Shown here: positions 6,619-14,258 of the stretch, in pieces
Position numbering within the stretch: position 1 is the first letter of the stretch
Layout: every line of letters begins with the position of its first letter
Translations under genes and position numbers: made by a program
Notes under the pieces: model-generated
Seen by the model: the letters and a program-made list of their open reading frames with translations, nothing else
Told to the model about the DNA's origin: nothing
The model's database searches: none
From: Flavobacterium undicola
Lineage (GTDB): Bacteria; Bacteroidota; Bacteroidia; Flavobacteriales; Flavobacteriaceae
DNA length: 64,000 nucleotides
Direction: 5' to 3'
Assembly: GCF_009909155.2 (NCBI RefSeq)
Contig: NZ_JAAAPM020000005.1
Span: 1 to 64,000, forward strand

Positions 6619-9309
6619 ATGAAAATAAATAGTGTATTCGTATTTCTTTTGTTGTGGTTTTCAGTTATTCATGCTCAAGATAAAGATCCATGGAAAAGAA
6701 TAAATCCGTCCGCTACTCAGGCCACAGCCAAATTGTTAGGGAAATTAGAGACGAATGATCCAATTTTATTTCAACTTGATGAAGAGACTTTAAAAGCCAA
6801 ACTTGAGAAGGTTCAGGATAAGATCCTTTTAAATAATACTATCCAAATTACGGTGCCTAATGTTAAAGGTGGTTTAGAAAAATTTGTTATTCGTGAGGAT
6901 TCAAATTTCGAACCTGAACTTCAGGCAAAATATCCGGAAATCAGGTCTTATTCGGGAACAGGTATTACAGATCCTACTGCTGTTTTGAATTTTAGTATGT
7001 CTCCATTGGGAATACAAACGATGATTATCAGGAAAGGAAATCAGATGGAATTTATTGAAAAAGACACGGGAAATAATGATTTGTATGTGGTTTTTGATTC
7101 TAAAGATAAATTAAAAGAGCGTTTGCCTTTTAGTTGTACTACTGCCGATGAATCTGGTTTGAGTAAAAAAACAGCGAATCAAAGTGCTAAATTGGTGTCA
7201 AGTGATAAAAAATTCAGGACTTTAAGATTGGCTTTATCTTGTACGGGAGAATACGCTAAATATCATAGTGGCACTGCTACTCCTACTGTAGCTGTGGCTT
7301 TGTCGGCTATGAATGCTACAATTACCAGAGTTAATGGAATTTTTAATAGAGATTTGGCCGTGAAATTACTGATTATAGCTAATAATAATCTTATTGTTTA
7401 TACTGATGCTACTACTGATCCTTATTCTGCAGCAAGTATAGGGGTAGGTGATGAGAATACTGATGGGACTTGGAGTGCTGAACTTCAAAATAATTTGACA
7501 AGCGTTATAGGTAGTGCTAATTATGACATTGGTCACTTATTTGGTGCAACTGGTGGTGGTGGTAATGCTGGTTGTATCGGTTGTGTTTGTAATGCCGGAA
7601 AAGGAAGTGCTTATACTTCGCCTTCTAATGGAATTCCTAAAGGAGATACTTTTGATATTGATTTTGTGGCTCATGAAATGGGGCATCAATTAGGGGCTAA
7701 TCATACTTTTTCTTATGATATAGAAGGAGCGGGAGTAAGTATTGAGCCGGGGAGTGGTTCTACAGTGATGGGATATGCAGGGATTACTACTGATTATGAT
7801 GTGGAGCTGCATTCAAATGATTATTTTTCTTTTGTAAGTATTAGTCAAATTCAGAATAACTTAGCGACTAAAACTTGTCCTGTAACGACTACTATTAGTG
7901 CTAGTGCACCAACGGTAAACGCGGGAGCTGATTATACGATCCCAAAAGGAACAGCCTTTGTTTTGAAAGGAACGGGAAGTTCATCAACAGCTGTTACTTA
8001 TGCCTGGGAAGAAAATGATTCCGCAACTACAGCAAGTGGCGATTTAAGTCTTGCATTGAGTACTAAAACCAATGGGCCACTTTTTAGGTCTTTTCCTCCG
8101 GTAAGCACTCCTGTTAGGTACATGCCAGGTTTTGATAATGTTTCAGCAGGAAGATTGACTAGCAAATGGGAGTCGGTGTCTGCAGTTGCCAGGACGCTTC
8201 ATTTTGTTTTAACTGCCAGAGATAATGCTGCCGAGGGATTAGCTCAAACTCTTTCAGATGAAATGGTGGTTAATGTGAGTGGAACGGCAGGGCCATTTGA
8301 AGTGACTTCTCAAAATATTGACAATTTAAGTTGGTTTCAAAATACGAATCAAATCATTACCTGGAATGTAAATGGAACGGATGTTTTGGCTGGTTCTTCA
8401 AAAGTTAATATTAAACTTTCTACTGATAATGGAGTTAGCTTTTCAACTGTTCTGGCTTCGGCTGTTGCCAATGATGGTTCCGAAACGATTATTGTGCCTA
8501 ATGTTTCGTCACAATATTGTAGAATTTTAATAGAGCCAACGGATAATATTTATTACGCTGTCAATAGTAAGACCTTTGCAATTGGATATACGGTTGAGTC
8601 AAGTTGTCAAACGTATACTATTTTAACAACTCCGTTTAATATACCTGAACAAGGAAATTTTGTTTCTAAGACAACAACTGTTCCTGCTACCTCTTCTACT
8701 ATACTTGATGTGAATGTAAATGTTGATATTTCGCATACTTATTTTTCAGATGTACAGATGGAACTTGTGAGTCCGCAAGGAACTGTTGTAAAGTTGTTTT
8801 ATAATGGATGTGGTACTACTAATGGTCATTTGTTGTTGAATTATGATGATGCTGGAGGGGATTTGTCTTGTGGAAACACTGTTTTGCAAACTGTTGCTCC
8901 TTTGGGAGTTTTAGGTGATTTTAATGGCGAAAATCCACAAGGAATCTGGTCATTGCGTATTCGGGATATTTTTACCAATGATACAGGGGTTTTAAATTCG
9001 GCTTCGGTTGCTATTTGTACGCAGAACTATACTTTAGTGCCTTATGAAGAAATAACTACGGATTTAAGAGTAAGTTCTAATCCTAACGATGGTAATTTCA
9101 ATGTAAAATACATTAGTACTTCTTCTAATAATACGATTGAAATTTTGGTTTATAATGTTTCTGGGAAAAGGATATTCGATAAAAAATATCCTAATAATGG
9201 TGGTTTTGATGAAGATATTCAGTTACCAAATAAGCCTCAAGCGGGAATTTACTTTGTAACGTTGATGGATGGAGACACCAAAAAAACAACCAAAATGATT
9301 GTTAATTAG
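6619..9309 (+). CDS. Secreted reprolysin-type zinc metalloprotease with P-domain and T9SS sorting domain
   Basis: Signal peptide (residues 1-19, ending VIHAQ), then a propeptide-like region to about 195 and a metzincin catalytic domain (about 198-420). The zinc site is HEMGHQLGANH at 352-362 (HExxHxxGxxH, M12B/reprolysin type), with a Met-turn VMGYAG at about 384 and a cysteine-rich GCIGCVC stretch before it. Next come Ig-like segments, a proprotein-convertase P-domain (about 663-795, with the SDVQMELVSPQGT and ENPQGIWSLRIRD signatures), and a type A T9SS C-terminal domain ending in KTTKMIVN. It probably acts as a secreted or cell-surface protease. ATG start with a -7 box just upstream. The terminator is shared with the convergent pth gene. 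Confidence 0.92.
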   Translation: MKINSVFVFLLLWFSVIHAQDKDPWKRINPSATQATAKLLGKLETNDPILFQLDEETLKAKLEKVQDKILLNNTIQITVPNVKGGLEKFVIREDSNFEPELQAKYPEIRSYSGTGITDPTAVLNFSMSPLGIQTMIIRKGNQMEFIEKDTGNNDLYVVFDSKDKLKERLPFSCTTADESGLSKKTANQSAKLVSSDKKFRTLRLALSCTGEYAKYHSGTATPTVAVALSAMNATITRVNGIFNRDLAVKLLIIANNNLIVYTDATTDPYSAASIGVGDENTDGTWSAELQNNLTSVIGSANYDIGHLFGATGGGGNAGCIGCVCNAGKGSAYTSPSNGIPKGDTFDIDFVAHEMGHQLGANHTFSYDIEGAGVSIEPGSGSTVMGYAGITTDYDVELHSNDYFSFVSISQIQNNLATKTCPVTTTISASAPTVNAGADYTIPKGTAFVLKGTGSSSTAVTYAWEENDSATTASGDLSLALSTKTNGPLFRSFPPVSTPVRYMPGFDNVSAGRLTSKWESVSAVARTLHFVLTARDNAAEGLAQTLSDEMVVNVSGTAGPFEVTSQNIDNLSWFQNTNQIITWNVNGTDVLAGSSKVNIKLSTDNGVSFSTVLASAVANDGSETIIVPNVSSQYCRILIEPTDNIYYAVNSKTFAIGYTVESSCQTYTILTTPFNIPEQGNFVSKTTTVPATSSTILDVNVNVDISHTYFSDVQMELVSPQGTVVKLFYNGCGTTNGHLLLNYDDAGGDLSCGNTVLQTVAPLGVLGDFNGENPQGIWSLRIRDIFTNDTGVLNSASVAICTQNYTLVPYEEITTDLRVSSNPNDGNFNVKYISTSSNNTIEILVYNVSGKRIFDKKYPNNGGFDEDIQLPNKPQAGIYFVTLMDGDTKKTTKMIVN

Positions 9310-9330
9310 GGGTTGTGATTTATAGTGGAA

Positions 9331-9364
9331 AAAGGCTGGAAATCTGTATTTCCAGCCTTTTTTT
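9331..9364. terminator. Bidirectional terminator between the metalloprotease gene and pth
   Basis: Perfect 12 bp stem AAAGGCTGGAAA (9331-9342) / TTTCCAGCCTTT (9349-9360), 6 nt loop, and U runs in both directions. Confidence 0.85.
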
Positions 9365-9932
9365 ATTTTCCATTAAATGATGTCATTGTGTTTTCTAGAC
9401 CAGCAGTTCCAAAAGATTTAATGATTTCAGAAGCTACTTCCAGTCGTTCTGGGAGTGCTTCGTTTTCGGCGGCATTCCATTCTCCTAGTACATAATCTAC
9501 TTGTCTTCCTTTTTTGAATTCGTCACTTATTCCGAAACGAAAACGGGTATATTGATTGGTGTTTAATACCAGATTGATGCTTTTTAAACCGTTGTGGCCA
9601 CCATCACTGCCTTTGGGTTTGATTCGGATGGTTCCAAAAGAGAGATTTAAATCGTCAGTAATAACAAAAATATTCTCTAGTGGGATATTTTCTTTTTCCA
9701 TCCAATATTGAACTGCTTTTCCGCTTAAATTCATGTAGGTATTGGGTTTTAAAAGAAAAAAACTTCTTCCTTTGAATTTGTATTCGGCTAAAGAACCTAA
9801 TTTCACGGTCTGGAAATCAAGATTCTCTTTTTTAGCGAAATAATCCAATACTTTAAATCCAATATTGTGACGTGTGTTTACATATTCGGCACCTATATTT
9901 CCTAATCCTACAATTAAATATTTATTACTCAC
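9363..9932 (-). CDS. pth: Peptidyl-tRNA hydrolase
   Basis: Recycles peptidyl-tRNAs dropped from ribosomes; cytosolic. The 189-residue length is usual. Catalytic His22 sits in NTRHNIGF; KPNTYMNLSG and the DDLNLSFGTIRIK / GSDGGHNGLKSI stretches are family signatures. The start is GTG (9930-9932); no in-frame ATG is available near the conserved N terminus (SNKYLIVGLGNIG). The GTG overlaps the TGA of a 31-codon upstream ORF, suggesting translational coupling. Convergent with the metalloprotease gene. Confidence 0.96.
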   Translation of the reverse strand: MSNKYLIVGLGNIGAEYVNTRHNIGFKVLDYFAKKENLDFQTVKLGSLAEYKFKGRSFFLLKPNTYMNLSGKAVQYWMEKENIPLENIFVITDDLNLSFGTIRIKPKGSDGGHNGLKSINLVLNTNQYTRFRFGISDEFKKGRQVDYVLGEWNAAENEALPERLEVASEIIKSFGTAGLENTMTSFNGK

Positions 9933-10024
9933 TTTTTTATACTTTTTTCTGGTGTTCGTGAACCTTTGGTTTCATATTGCTTGTGTTCTCTTCTTTTGAT
10001 GGTGAAAATAACTGGTTTATCCAT
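9929..10024 (-). CDS. Putative 31-residue small ORF coupled to pth
   Basis: ATG at 10024, 31 codons, very basic (RR, KK and several K/R), stop TGA overlapping the pth GTG start as GTGA. A TACTTTTG -7 box (10044-10037) would start the transcript only a few bases before this ATG, so it would be the first cistron. I recognise no family. It could be a leader peptide, a small protein, or chance; the overlap geometry is the only real support. Confidence 0.35.
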   Translation of the reverse strand: MDKPVIFTIKRREHKQYETKGSRTPEKSIKK

Positions 10025-10036
10025 TTTAACATTTTG

Positions 10037-10044
10037 CAAAAGTA
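10037..10044 (-). promoter_or_regulatory. pth -7 box
   Basis: TACTTTTG on the minus strand matches TAnnTTTG and is placed just upstream of the small ORF. Confidence 0.45.
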
Positions 10045-10142
10045 AGCTAATTTGTTAATCCAGAAATTTGATGCAAGAAAAATTTGGAGTGAATTTTGGA
10101 ATTATCTAGGAATGTTTTTTGTAGTTGTTGTTTTAAAAAAAA

Positions 10143-10547
10143 TTAATTAGATATGTATTGGTTTAATATATCAATTAATTTTATTTTGGATATAGGTTTG
10201 ATAATGTAATCAGAAACTGAGCTTATGTTTTTTGCTCTTTCAACATCATGTGGAGAAATAGATGAAGTACAGATGTAAATTGTTATTTTTTCTAAATGAT
10301 TTGATTTTACTTCAGTAAATTCATTTAGAAACTGCCATCCATCCATTATTGGCATGAATAAATCAAGAAATAAGATATTTGGTAAGATGTTTTCCTCTTT
10401 TGAATGTTGTTTTAGGTACGTTAATGCTTCTAGTCCATTCATAAAAGTATTTATCTGTTCTACATTTTGTTGTTGTTCTAAGATCTTTTTTGTTATGAAG
10501 AGATAGGTTGCGTCGTCATCAACCAATAATATTTTTACTTTTTTCAT
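10143..10547 (-). CDS. Stand-alone response-regulator receiver (CheY/Rcp1-like)
   Basis: A 134-residue single receiver domain with no output domain. The acidic pocket is D10-D11, the phospho-acceptor is D62 in FLDLFMPIMDGW, the conserved Thr/Ser site is at ICTSS, and the Lys is in YIIKPIS. The start lies 29 nt inside the end of the kinase gene upstream, so the two are translationally coupled and very likely a kinase/receiver pair. Phosphorylation probably controls a protein partner rather than DNA. The target cannot be read from the sequence. Confidence 0.92.
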   Translation of the reverse strand: MKKVKILLVDDDATYLFITKKILEQQQNVEQINTFMNGLEALTYLKQHSKEENILPNILFLDLFMPIMDGWQFLNEFTEVKSNHLEKITIYICTSSISPHDVERAKNISSVSDYIIKPISKIKLIDILNQYISN

Positions 10548-11652
10548 CTTTTTGATTGTTAATTTTTATAAAGAAAGTTGATCCTATTTGTTCTTGGCTC
10601 TCTACCCAAATCTCTCCATCCATAGCGTCAATTTGAGTTTTTGTCATAAATAGCCCAAGTCCCTTAGCATCGGGATGTTTATGAAATGTTCTCCGTATTT
10701 TAAATATAGAGTCTTTGTGTCTTTTTAGGTTTATGCCTAAGCCGTTATCTTCTATTGAAAGGTGTATGTCATTGTTGATTTGTTTTGTTTTGATTTTTAC
10801 GACTAAATTTCTATCAGGTGATCTGTATTTTATTGCATTACTTATTAAATTAGAGAAGATGCTATCTAAGTATTTTTCGGGATAATAGACTGTTGGGGCT
10901 TCGCTGCAATCTATTTCTGTAGTTATATTGTACTCCTTAATTTGTGTTTGAAAATCTATTAGTGATTTTTCGATACATTTTCTAAAATCTAATTCTTTCG
11001 ATAGTATTTCTAAATCTTGCTTTACTTGCAATGATTCTACTAATTTGTTGAATATTTCATTGATATGATTGACAACTGGGCCTATTTTTTGAAAAGCTTC
11101 TTCTTTTTCATCTTCCTTTTCGGTTTCTTCCATGAAATCTAATAGCATAGAAATGTTTACTAATGGGGCTCTAAGATTATGAGAAATAATGTTGCAAAAA
11201 TCTATTAGCTGTTTGTTTTGGTATTCAGCTTTGATAAGCATTTTTTTAATTTCTTCTTCTCCCTTTTTTTTATCTGTGATATCAGATCTAATAGCAACAT
11301 ATTGATATGGTTTTCCATATTGATCTAAGAATGGAATAATTGTGGTGTCAACCCAATAGAAAGTGCTGTCTTTGGCTTTGTTTTTTAATTCCCCTTTCCA
11401 TATTTTACCGTTAGCAATTGTTGTCCATATCTCTCTAATAAATTCCTTAGAATGATGTCCAGAATTGATAATTCGATGATCCTGCCCTAATAATTCTTCT
11501 TTAGAATATTTAGATATCTTGCAAAAGTTCTCATTTACATGAGTGATAATTCCTTTTTGGTTTGTTATTGCAACAATAGAAGATTGGTCAAGTGCGTGCT
11601 TGTAGTAAGGAAGTTCATTATCTCCTTGTTGTGTTTTTTTTGCTGTACCCAT
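10519..11652 (-). CDS. Cytosolic PAS-domain sensor histidine kinase
   Basis: 377 residues with no signal peptide or membrane helix, so probably soluble. An N-terminal PAS domain (about 15-125) with PAC segment DSTFYWVDTTIIPFLDQYGKPYQY is followed by a short coiled linker, a HisKA-type helix with His158 in ISHNLRAPLVN, and an HATPase domain with N-box NLISNAIKYRSP, G1 box DNGLGI and G2 box GLGLFMTK. The neighbour downstream is its likely receiver. The PAS ligand (redox, light or small molecule) cannot be inferred. ATG start. Confidence 0.93.
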   Translation of the reverse strand: MGTAKKTQQGDNELPYYKHALDQSSIVAITNQKGIITHVNENFCKISKYSKEELLGQDHRIINSGHHSKEFIREIWTTIANGKIWKGELKNKAKDSTFYWVDTTIIPFLDQYGKPYQYVAIRSDITDKKKGEEEIKKMLIKAEYQNKQLIDFCNIISHNLRAPLVNISMLLDFMEETEKEDEKEEAFQKIGPVVNHINEIFNKLVESLQVKQDLEILSKELDFRKCIEKSLIDFQTQIKEYNITTEIDCSEAPTVYYPEKYLDSIFSNLISNAIKYRSPDRNLVVKIKTKQINNDIHLSIEDNGLGINLKRHKDSIFKIRRTFHKHPDAKGLGLFMTKTQIDAMDGEIWVESQEQIGSTFFIKINNQKDEKSKNIIG

Positions 11653-11893
11653 GATTTTTTTCCGTGTTGTCTAATTAGGTTTAGGTTATGGTGTTTAATC
11701 AAAAGTCAGAATTGTTATTATTTTGATATGTCAAAAAAGTAGTATAAATATATTAATAAAAATTAATTAATATGTTTTTTTTTGGTAAAATAATAGTAGT
11801 TAGATTACATTTTTTTTCTTGCTAAGAATTCAGGTTTTATAATGGATGGGTTCTTTTTGATATTGTTATTTCAGAATGGGGTATAGTAAAAAC

Positions 11894-11927
11894 CAAAAAA
11901 AAGCACCAGTTGAAAAACTGATGCTTT
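11894..11927 (-). terminator. rplY terminator
   Basis: 12 bp stem (11927-11916 / 11911-11900, one G-U pair), 4 nt loop, and a U run on the minus strand, 20 nt after the rplY stop. Confidence 0.8.
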
Positions 11928-11947
11928 TAAATATGATTGAAAAAAGA

Positions 11948-12559
11948 TTATTTTTTCTTTCCTTTTGCAGGTGCTTTTGCAGCTTTTGCAGCCTCTTGAG
12001 CCGCTTTCATAGCAGCACGAGAAATCTTCACTTGACAAATTACTGTGTTGTCTGGGTGCATGATTTTGAAGCTTGGAGTTGGAACTTTAGTAACGTATAA
12101 TTTGTTACCCATGTCCAAAGGTGTAATGTCAGCTTCAACGAAATCTGGAAGATTTGCTGGTAAAGCTCTTACTTTTAATTTACGGTTGTTTAAACGTAAA
12201 TCTCCCCCTGCCATAACTCCTTTAGAGTTACCAATGATTTTTACAGGAACTTCAATAGTGATTTCTTTGTCATCATACAATTGAAAGAAGTCAATGTGTA
12301 AGATTCTGTCAGAAACTGGGTGAACTTGAATGTCTTGCAAAATTGCATTGAATGATTTTCCGTTACCCAATTCAATCACAACTGTGTGAGCGTTTGGAGT
12401 GTAAACCAAGTTTTTGAATGCTTTTTCTTCTGCTGAAAAATGAACTGGTTGATCTCCTCCGTATAACACGCAAGGAACCGCTCCAGCATTACGTAAGGCT
12501 TTAGTAGCAACTTTGCCTACGCTTTCTCTTTCTGATCCTTTAATTGTAATCGATTTCAT
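11948..12559 (-). CDS. rplY: 50S ribosomal protein bL25 (CTC-type, long form)
   Basis: Binds 5S rRNA in the large ribosomal subunit. The 203-residue length fits the two-domain general-stress (CTC) form: an N-terminal L25 beta-barrel ([21 protein letters not shown]... then [18 protein letters not shown]) and a C-terminal TL5-type domain ([20 protein letters not shown]). The tail is alanine/lysine-rich and disordered. It follows prs by 77 bp on the same strand, a conserved pairing, and is closed by its own terminator. Confidence 0.95.
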   Translation of the reverse strand: MKSITIKGSERESVGKVATKALRNAGAVPCVLYGGDQPVHFSAEEKAFKNLVYTPNAHTVVIELGNGKSFNAILQDIQVHPVSDRILHIDFFQLYDDKEITIEVPVKIIGNSKGVMAGGDLRLNNRKLKVRALPANLPDFVEADITPLDMGNKLYVTKVPTPSFKIMHPDNTVICQVKISRAAMKAAQEAAKAAKAPAKGKKK

Positions 12560-12597
12560 TTTAAAAAATATATAGTTATTAATAATACTCTCTTTTT

Positions 12598-12641
12598 AAG
12601 CGGCCTAAGCTGCTTTTTTGTAATAACTCTTGGTTATTACA
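12598..12641 (-). promoter_or_regulatory. Two hairpins in the prs-rplY intercistronic gap
   Basis: A 9 bp perfect stem TGTAATAAC (12619-12627) / GTTATTACA (12633-12641) overlaps the prs stop codon. It is followed by a 7 bp stem around AAGCGGC / GCTGCTT (about 12599-12616). The U run that would make a terminator is on the plus strand only, so a processing or partial-attenuation role for the prs-rplY mRNA is more likely than full termination. Confidence 0.35.
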
Positions 12642-13578
12642 TTATAAATTTTCCGCTGATGGAATTGTTGTGTTGTACCATTTGCATTACTTCTGCAAAA
12701 AGTGGTGCACAACTCACTACTCTAATTTTCTTTGATTCTTTCTTTAAAGGAATAGAATCGGTAACTATTAATTCGCTTAATTTTGAATTTTCTATTTTCT
12801 CGTAGGCTCCTCCTGATAAAATAGCGTGAGTACAAATGGCTCTTACACTAAGTGCTCCTCTTTCCATCATTAAGTCAGCGGCTTTTGCCAATGTCCCTCC
12901 AGTGTCAATCATGTCGTCCACTAAGATTACATTTTTTCCTTTTACTTCACCAATTAATTCCATGGTGTCGATAATGTTAGCTTCTTTTCTTTGTTTGTAA
13001 CAAATAACTACATCAGATTCCAGGAATTTTGAATACGCATAAGCTCTTTTAGAACCTCCCATGTCAGGTGAAGCTATAGTTAGATTGTCTAATTTAAGGC
13101 TTTCTACATAAGGCAGGAATATGGTAGAAGCAAAAAGATGATCTACTGGTTTTTCAAAGAACCCTTGGATTTGATCTGCGTGTAAATCCATGGTCATGAT
13201 TCTTGTTGCTCCAGCTGCTTCTAATAATTTAGCTGTTAGCTTAGCTCCAATTGGAACTCTAGGTTTGTCTTTTCTGTCTTGTCTTGCCCAACCGAAGTAT
13301 GGCATAACCGCAGTAATATGTCTTGCAGAAGCGCGTTTTGCAGCGTCAATCATTAATAATAACTCCATTAAATTATCCGCATTTGGAAAAGTAGAGCAAA
13401 CAATAAATACGCGTAAACCTCTGATAGATTCTTCGTAAGAAGGTTGGAATTCTCCGTCACTGTAGTGTGACATAGAAACTTTACCTAATGGAATACCGTA
13501 TTTCTCAGCTATTTTTTCTGCAAGATAGACACTTTGTGAACAAGCAAAAATTTTAGCTTCTGGTTCTAGGTGTGACAT
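12637..13578 (-). CDS. prs: Ribose-phosphate pyrophosphokinase
   Basis: Makes PRPP from ribose 5-phosphate and ATP for nucleotide, His and Trp synthesis; cytosolic. The 313-residue length is normal. Family signatures include the ATP-binding YFGWARQDRKDKPR loop, MDLHADQIQGFF, SPDMGGSKRAYAYSKFL, and the PRPP-binding loop VILVDDMIDTGGTLAKAA. ATG start. A TAAATTTG -7 box lies about 120 bp upstream, giving a leader of roughly 110 nt with one hairpin (GGCTTT / AAAGCC). It probably reads through into rplY. Confidence 0.97.
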   Translation of the reverse strand: MSHLEPEAKIFACSQSVYLAEKIAEKYGIPLGKVSMSHYSDGEFQPSYEESIRGLRVFIVCSTFPNADNLMELLLMIDAAKRASARHITAVMPYFGWARQDRKDKPRVPIGAKLTAKLLEAAGATRIMTMDLHADQIQGFFEKPVDHLFASTIFLPYVESLKLDNLTIASPDMGGSKRAYAYSKFLESDVVICYKQRKEANIIDTMELIGEVKGKNVILVDDMIDTGGTLAKAADLMMERGALSVRAICTHAILSGGAYEKIENSKLSELIVTDSIPLKKESKKIRVVSCAPLFAEVMQMVQHNNSISGKFIM

Positions 13579-13698
13579 TTAATATGTTTTTTTATTCCGC
13601 TGCGCTCCATACAATTCGGCTTTGTCTTTTTTTTAAAGCCTGATTATGTATAAATGCCTCGGGTGGAGTTAGTTAGTATATTCCGTTTTTACGAGCTG

Positions 13699-13706
13699 CA
13701 AATTTA
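13699..13706 (-). promoter_or_regulatory. prs -7 box
   Basis: TAAATTTG on the minus strand matches TAnnTTTG. Confidence 0.45.
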
Positions 13707-13772
13707 GAAAATTAATTTGACTGTGAAAGTAAAATTTTAAGAATTTTTCTTAGAATCTTTAAGAATATTTTT

Positions 13773-13780
13773 TACATTTG
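13773..13780 (+). promoter_or_regulatory. Putative -7 box for the tRNA-Leu transcript
   Basis: TACATTTG matches TAnnTTTG, about 87 bp before the mature tRNA. Divergent from the prs promoter. Confidence 0.4.
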
Positions 13781-13866
13781 CAGCGTGTTAAAGGAAAAGA
13801 TGTTTGACTACCATTAAATATCTCTTTATTGCGTTGAGACAATTGTTTTTGTCTCTGTCTGCTAAA

Positions 13867-13946
13867 GCCCGGATGGCGGAATTGGTAGACGCGCTGGTCT
13901 CAAACACCTGTGGGAAACCGTGCCGGTTCGACTCCGGCTCCGGGTA
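13867..13946 (+). tRNA. tRNA-Leu (CAA)
   Basis: Acceptor stem GCCCGGA / TCCGGGT, D-arm GCGGAATTGGTAGACGC, anticodon CAA at 13901-13903 with U33 before it, a long class II variable arm (TGGGAAACCGT) and T-arm GCCGG TTCGACT CCGGC. Discriminator A is at 13946. CCA is not encoded. One T-T mismatch is visible in the anticodon stem. The overlapping short ORFs here are not genes. Confidence 0.93.
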
Positions 13947-13948
13947 CA

Positions 13949-13980
13949 AAAGCCTCTTCGAAAGAAGGGGCTTTTTGTTT
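13949..13980 (+). terminator. tRNA-Leu terminator
   Basis: 11 bp stem AAAGCCTCTTC (13949-13959) / GAAGGGGCTTT (13964-13974, one G-U pair), GAAA loop, then a T run. Confidence 0.85.
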
Positions 13981-14258
13981 TCTGTGTTTATTGCTTGTAT
14001 TTATGAGCGTGACGCTCGTTGGGGGCAACAAGAAAAAAAATCCAGTTGAAGTTTTGTGGTTTTATAGATTAGTTGAGTGGCTTAATTTTGCGGGCACGGT
14101 TTGCAAAACCGCGTTATCGTTGCGACAACATATCAAGGACGTTCAGAGTTAATTTTTTTATTTAAAACCCAATAGCGCTGATTTATCGTTGGAGGTATGG
14201 ATTATCCGTGCTATTGGATTATACAAACTAGGGATATTTATTCATTTCTAAAATAATG
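13981..14258. other. Non-coding gap between tRNA-Leu and the dGTPase-like gene
   Basis: No gene. It holds GAGCG/CGCTC at about 14004-14016 and an 8 bp stem CCAATAGC (14169-14176) / GCTATTGG (14210-14217) with a loop of about 33 nt. The latter could serve as a weak terminator for the minus-strand gene. No copy of the tRNA 3' end is seen that would mark an att site. Confidence 0.4.

Noticed and set aside
14090-14150. Possible second tRNA or RNA gene downstream of tRNA-Leu
   Set aside because: Only a short GGTTTTGC-type palindrome is present; no cloverleaf can be drawn and no T-arm is found.
13804-14152. Two overlapping ORFs of about 80 codons
   Set aside because: Both read through tRNA-Leu and its terminator.
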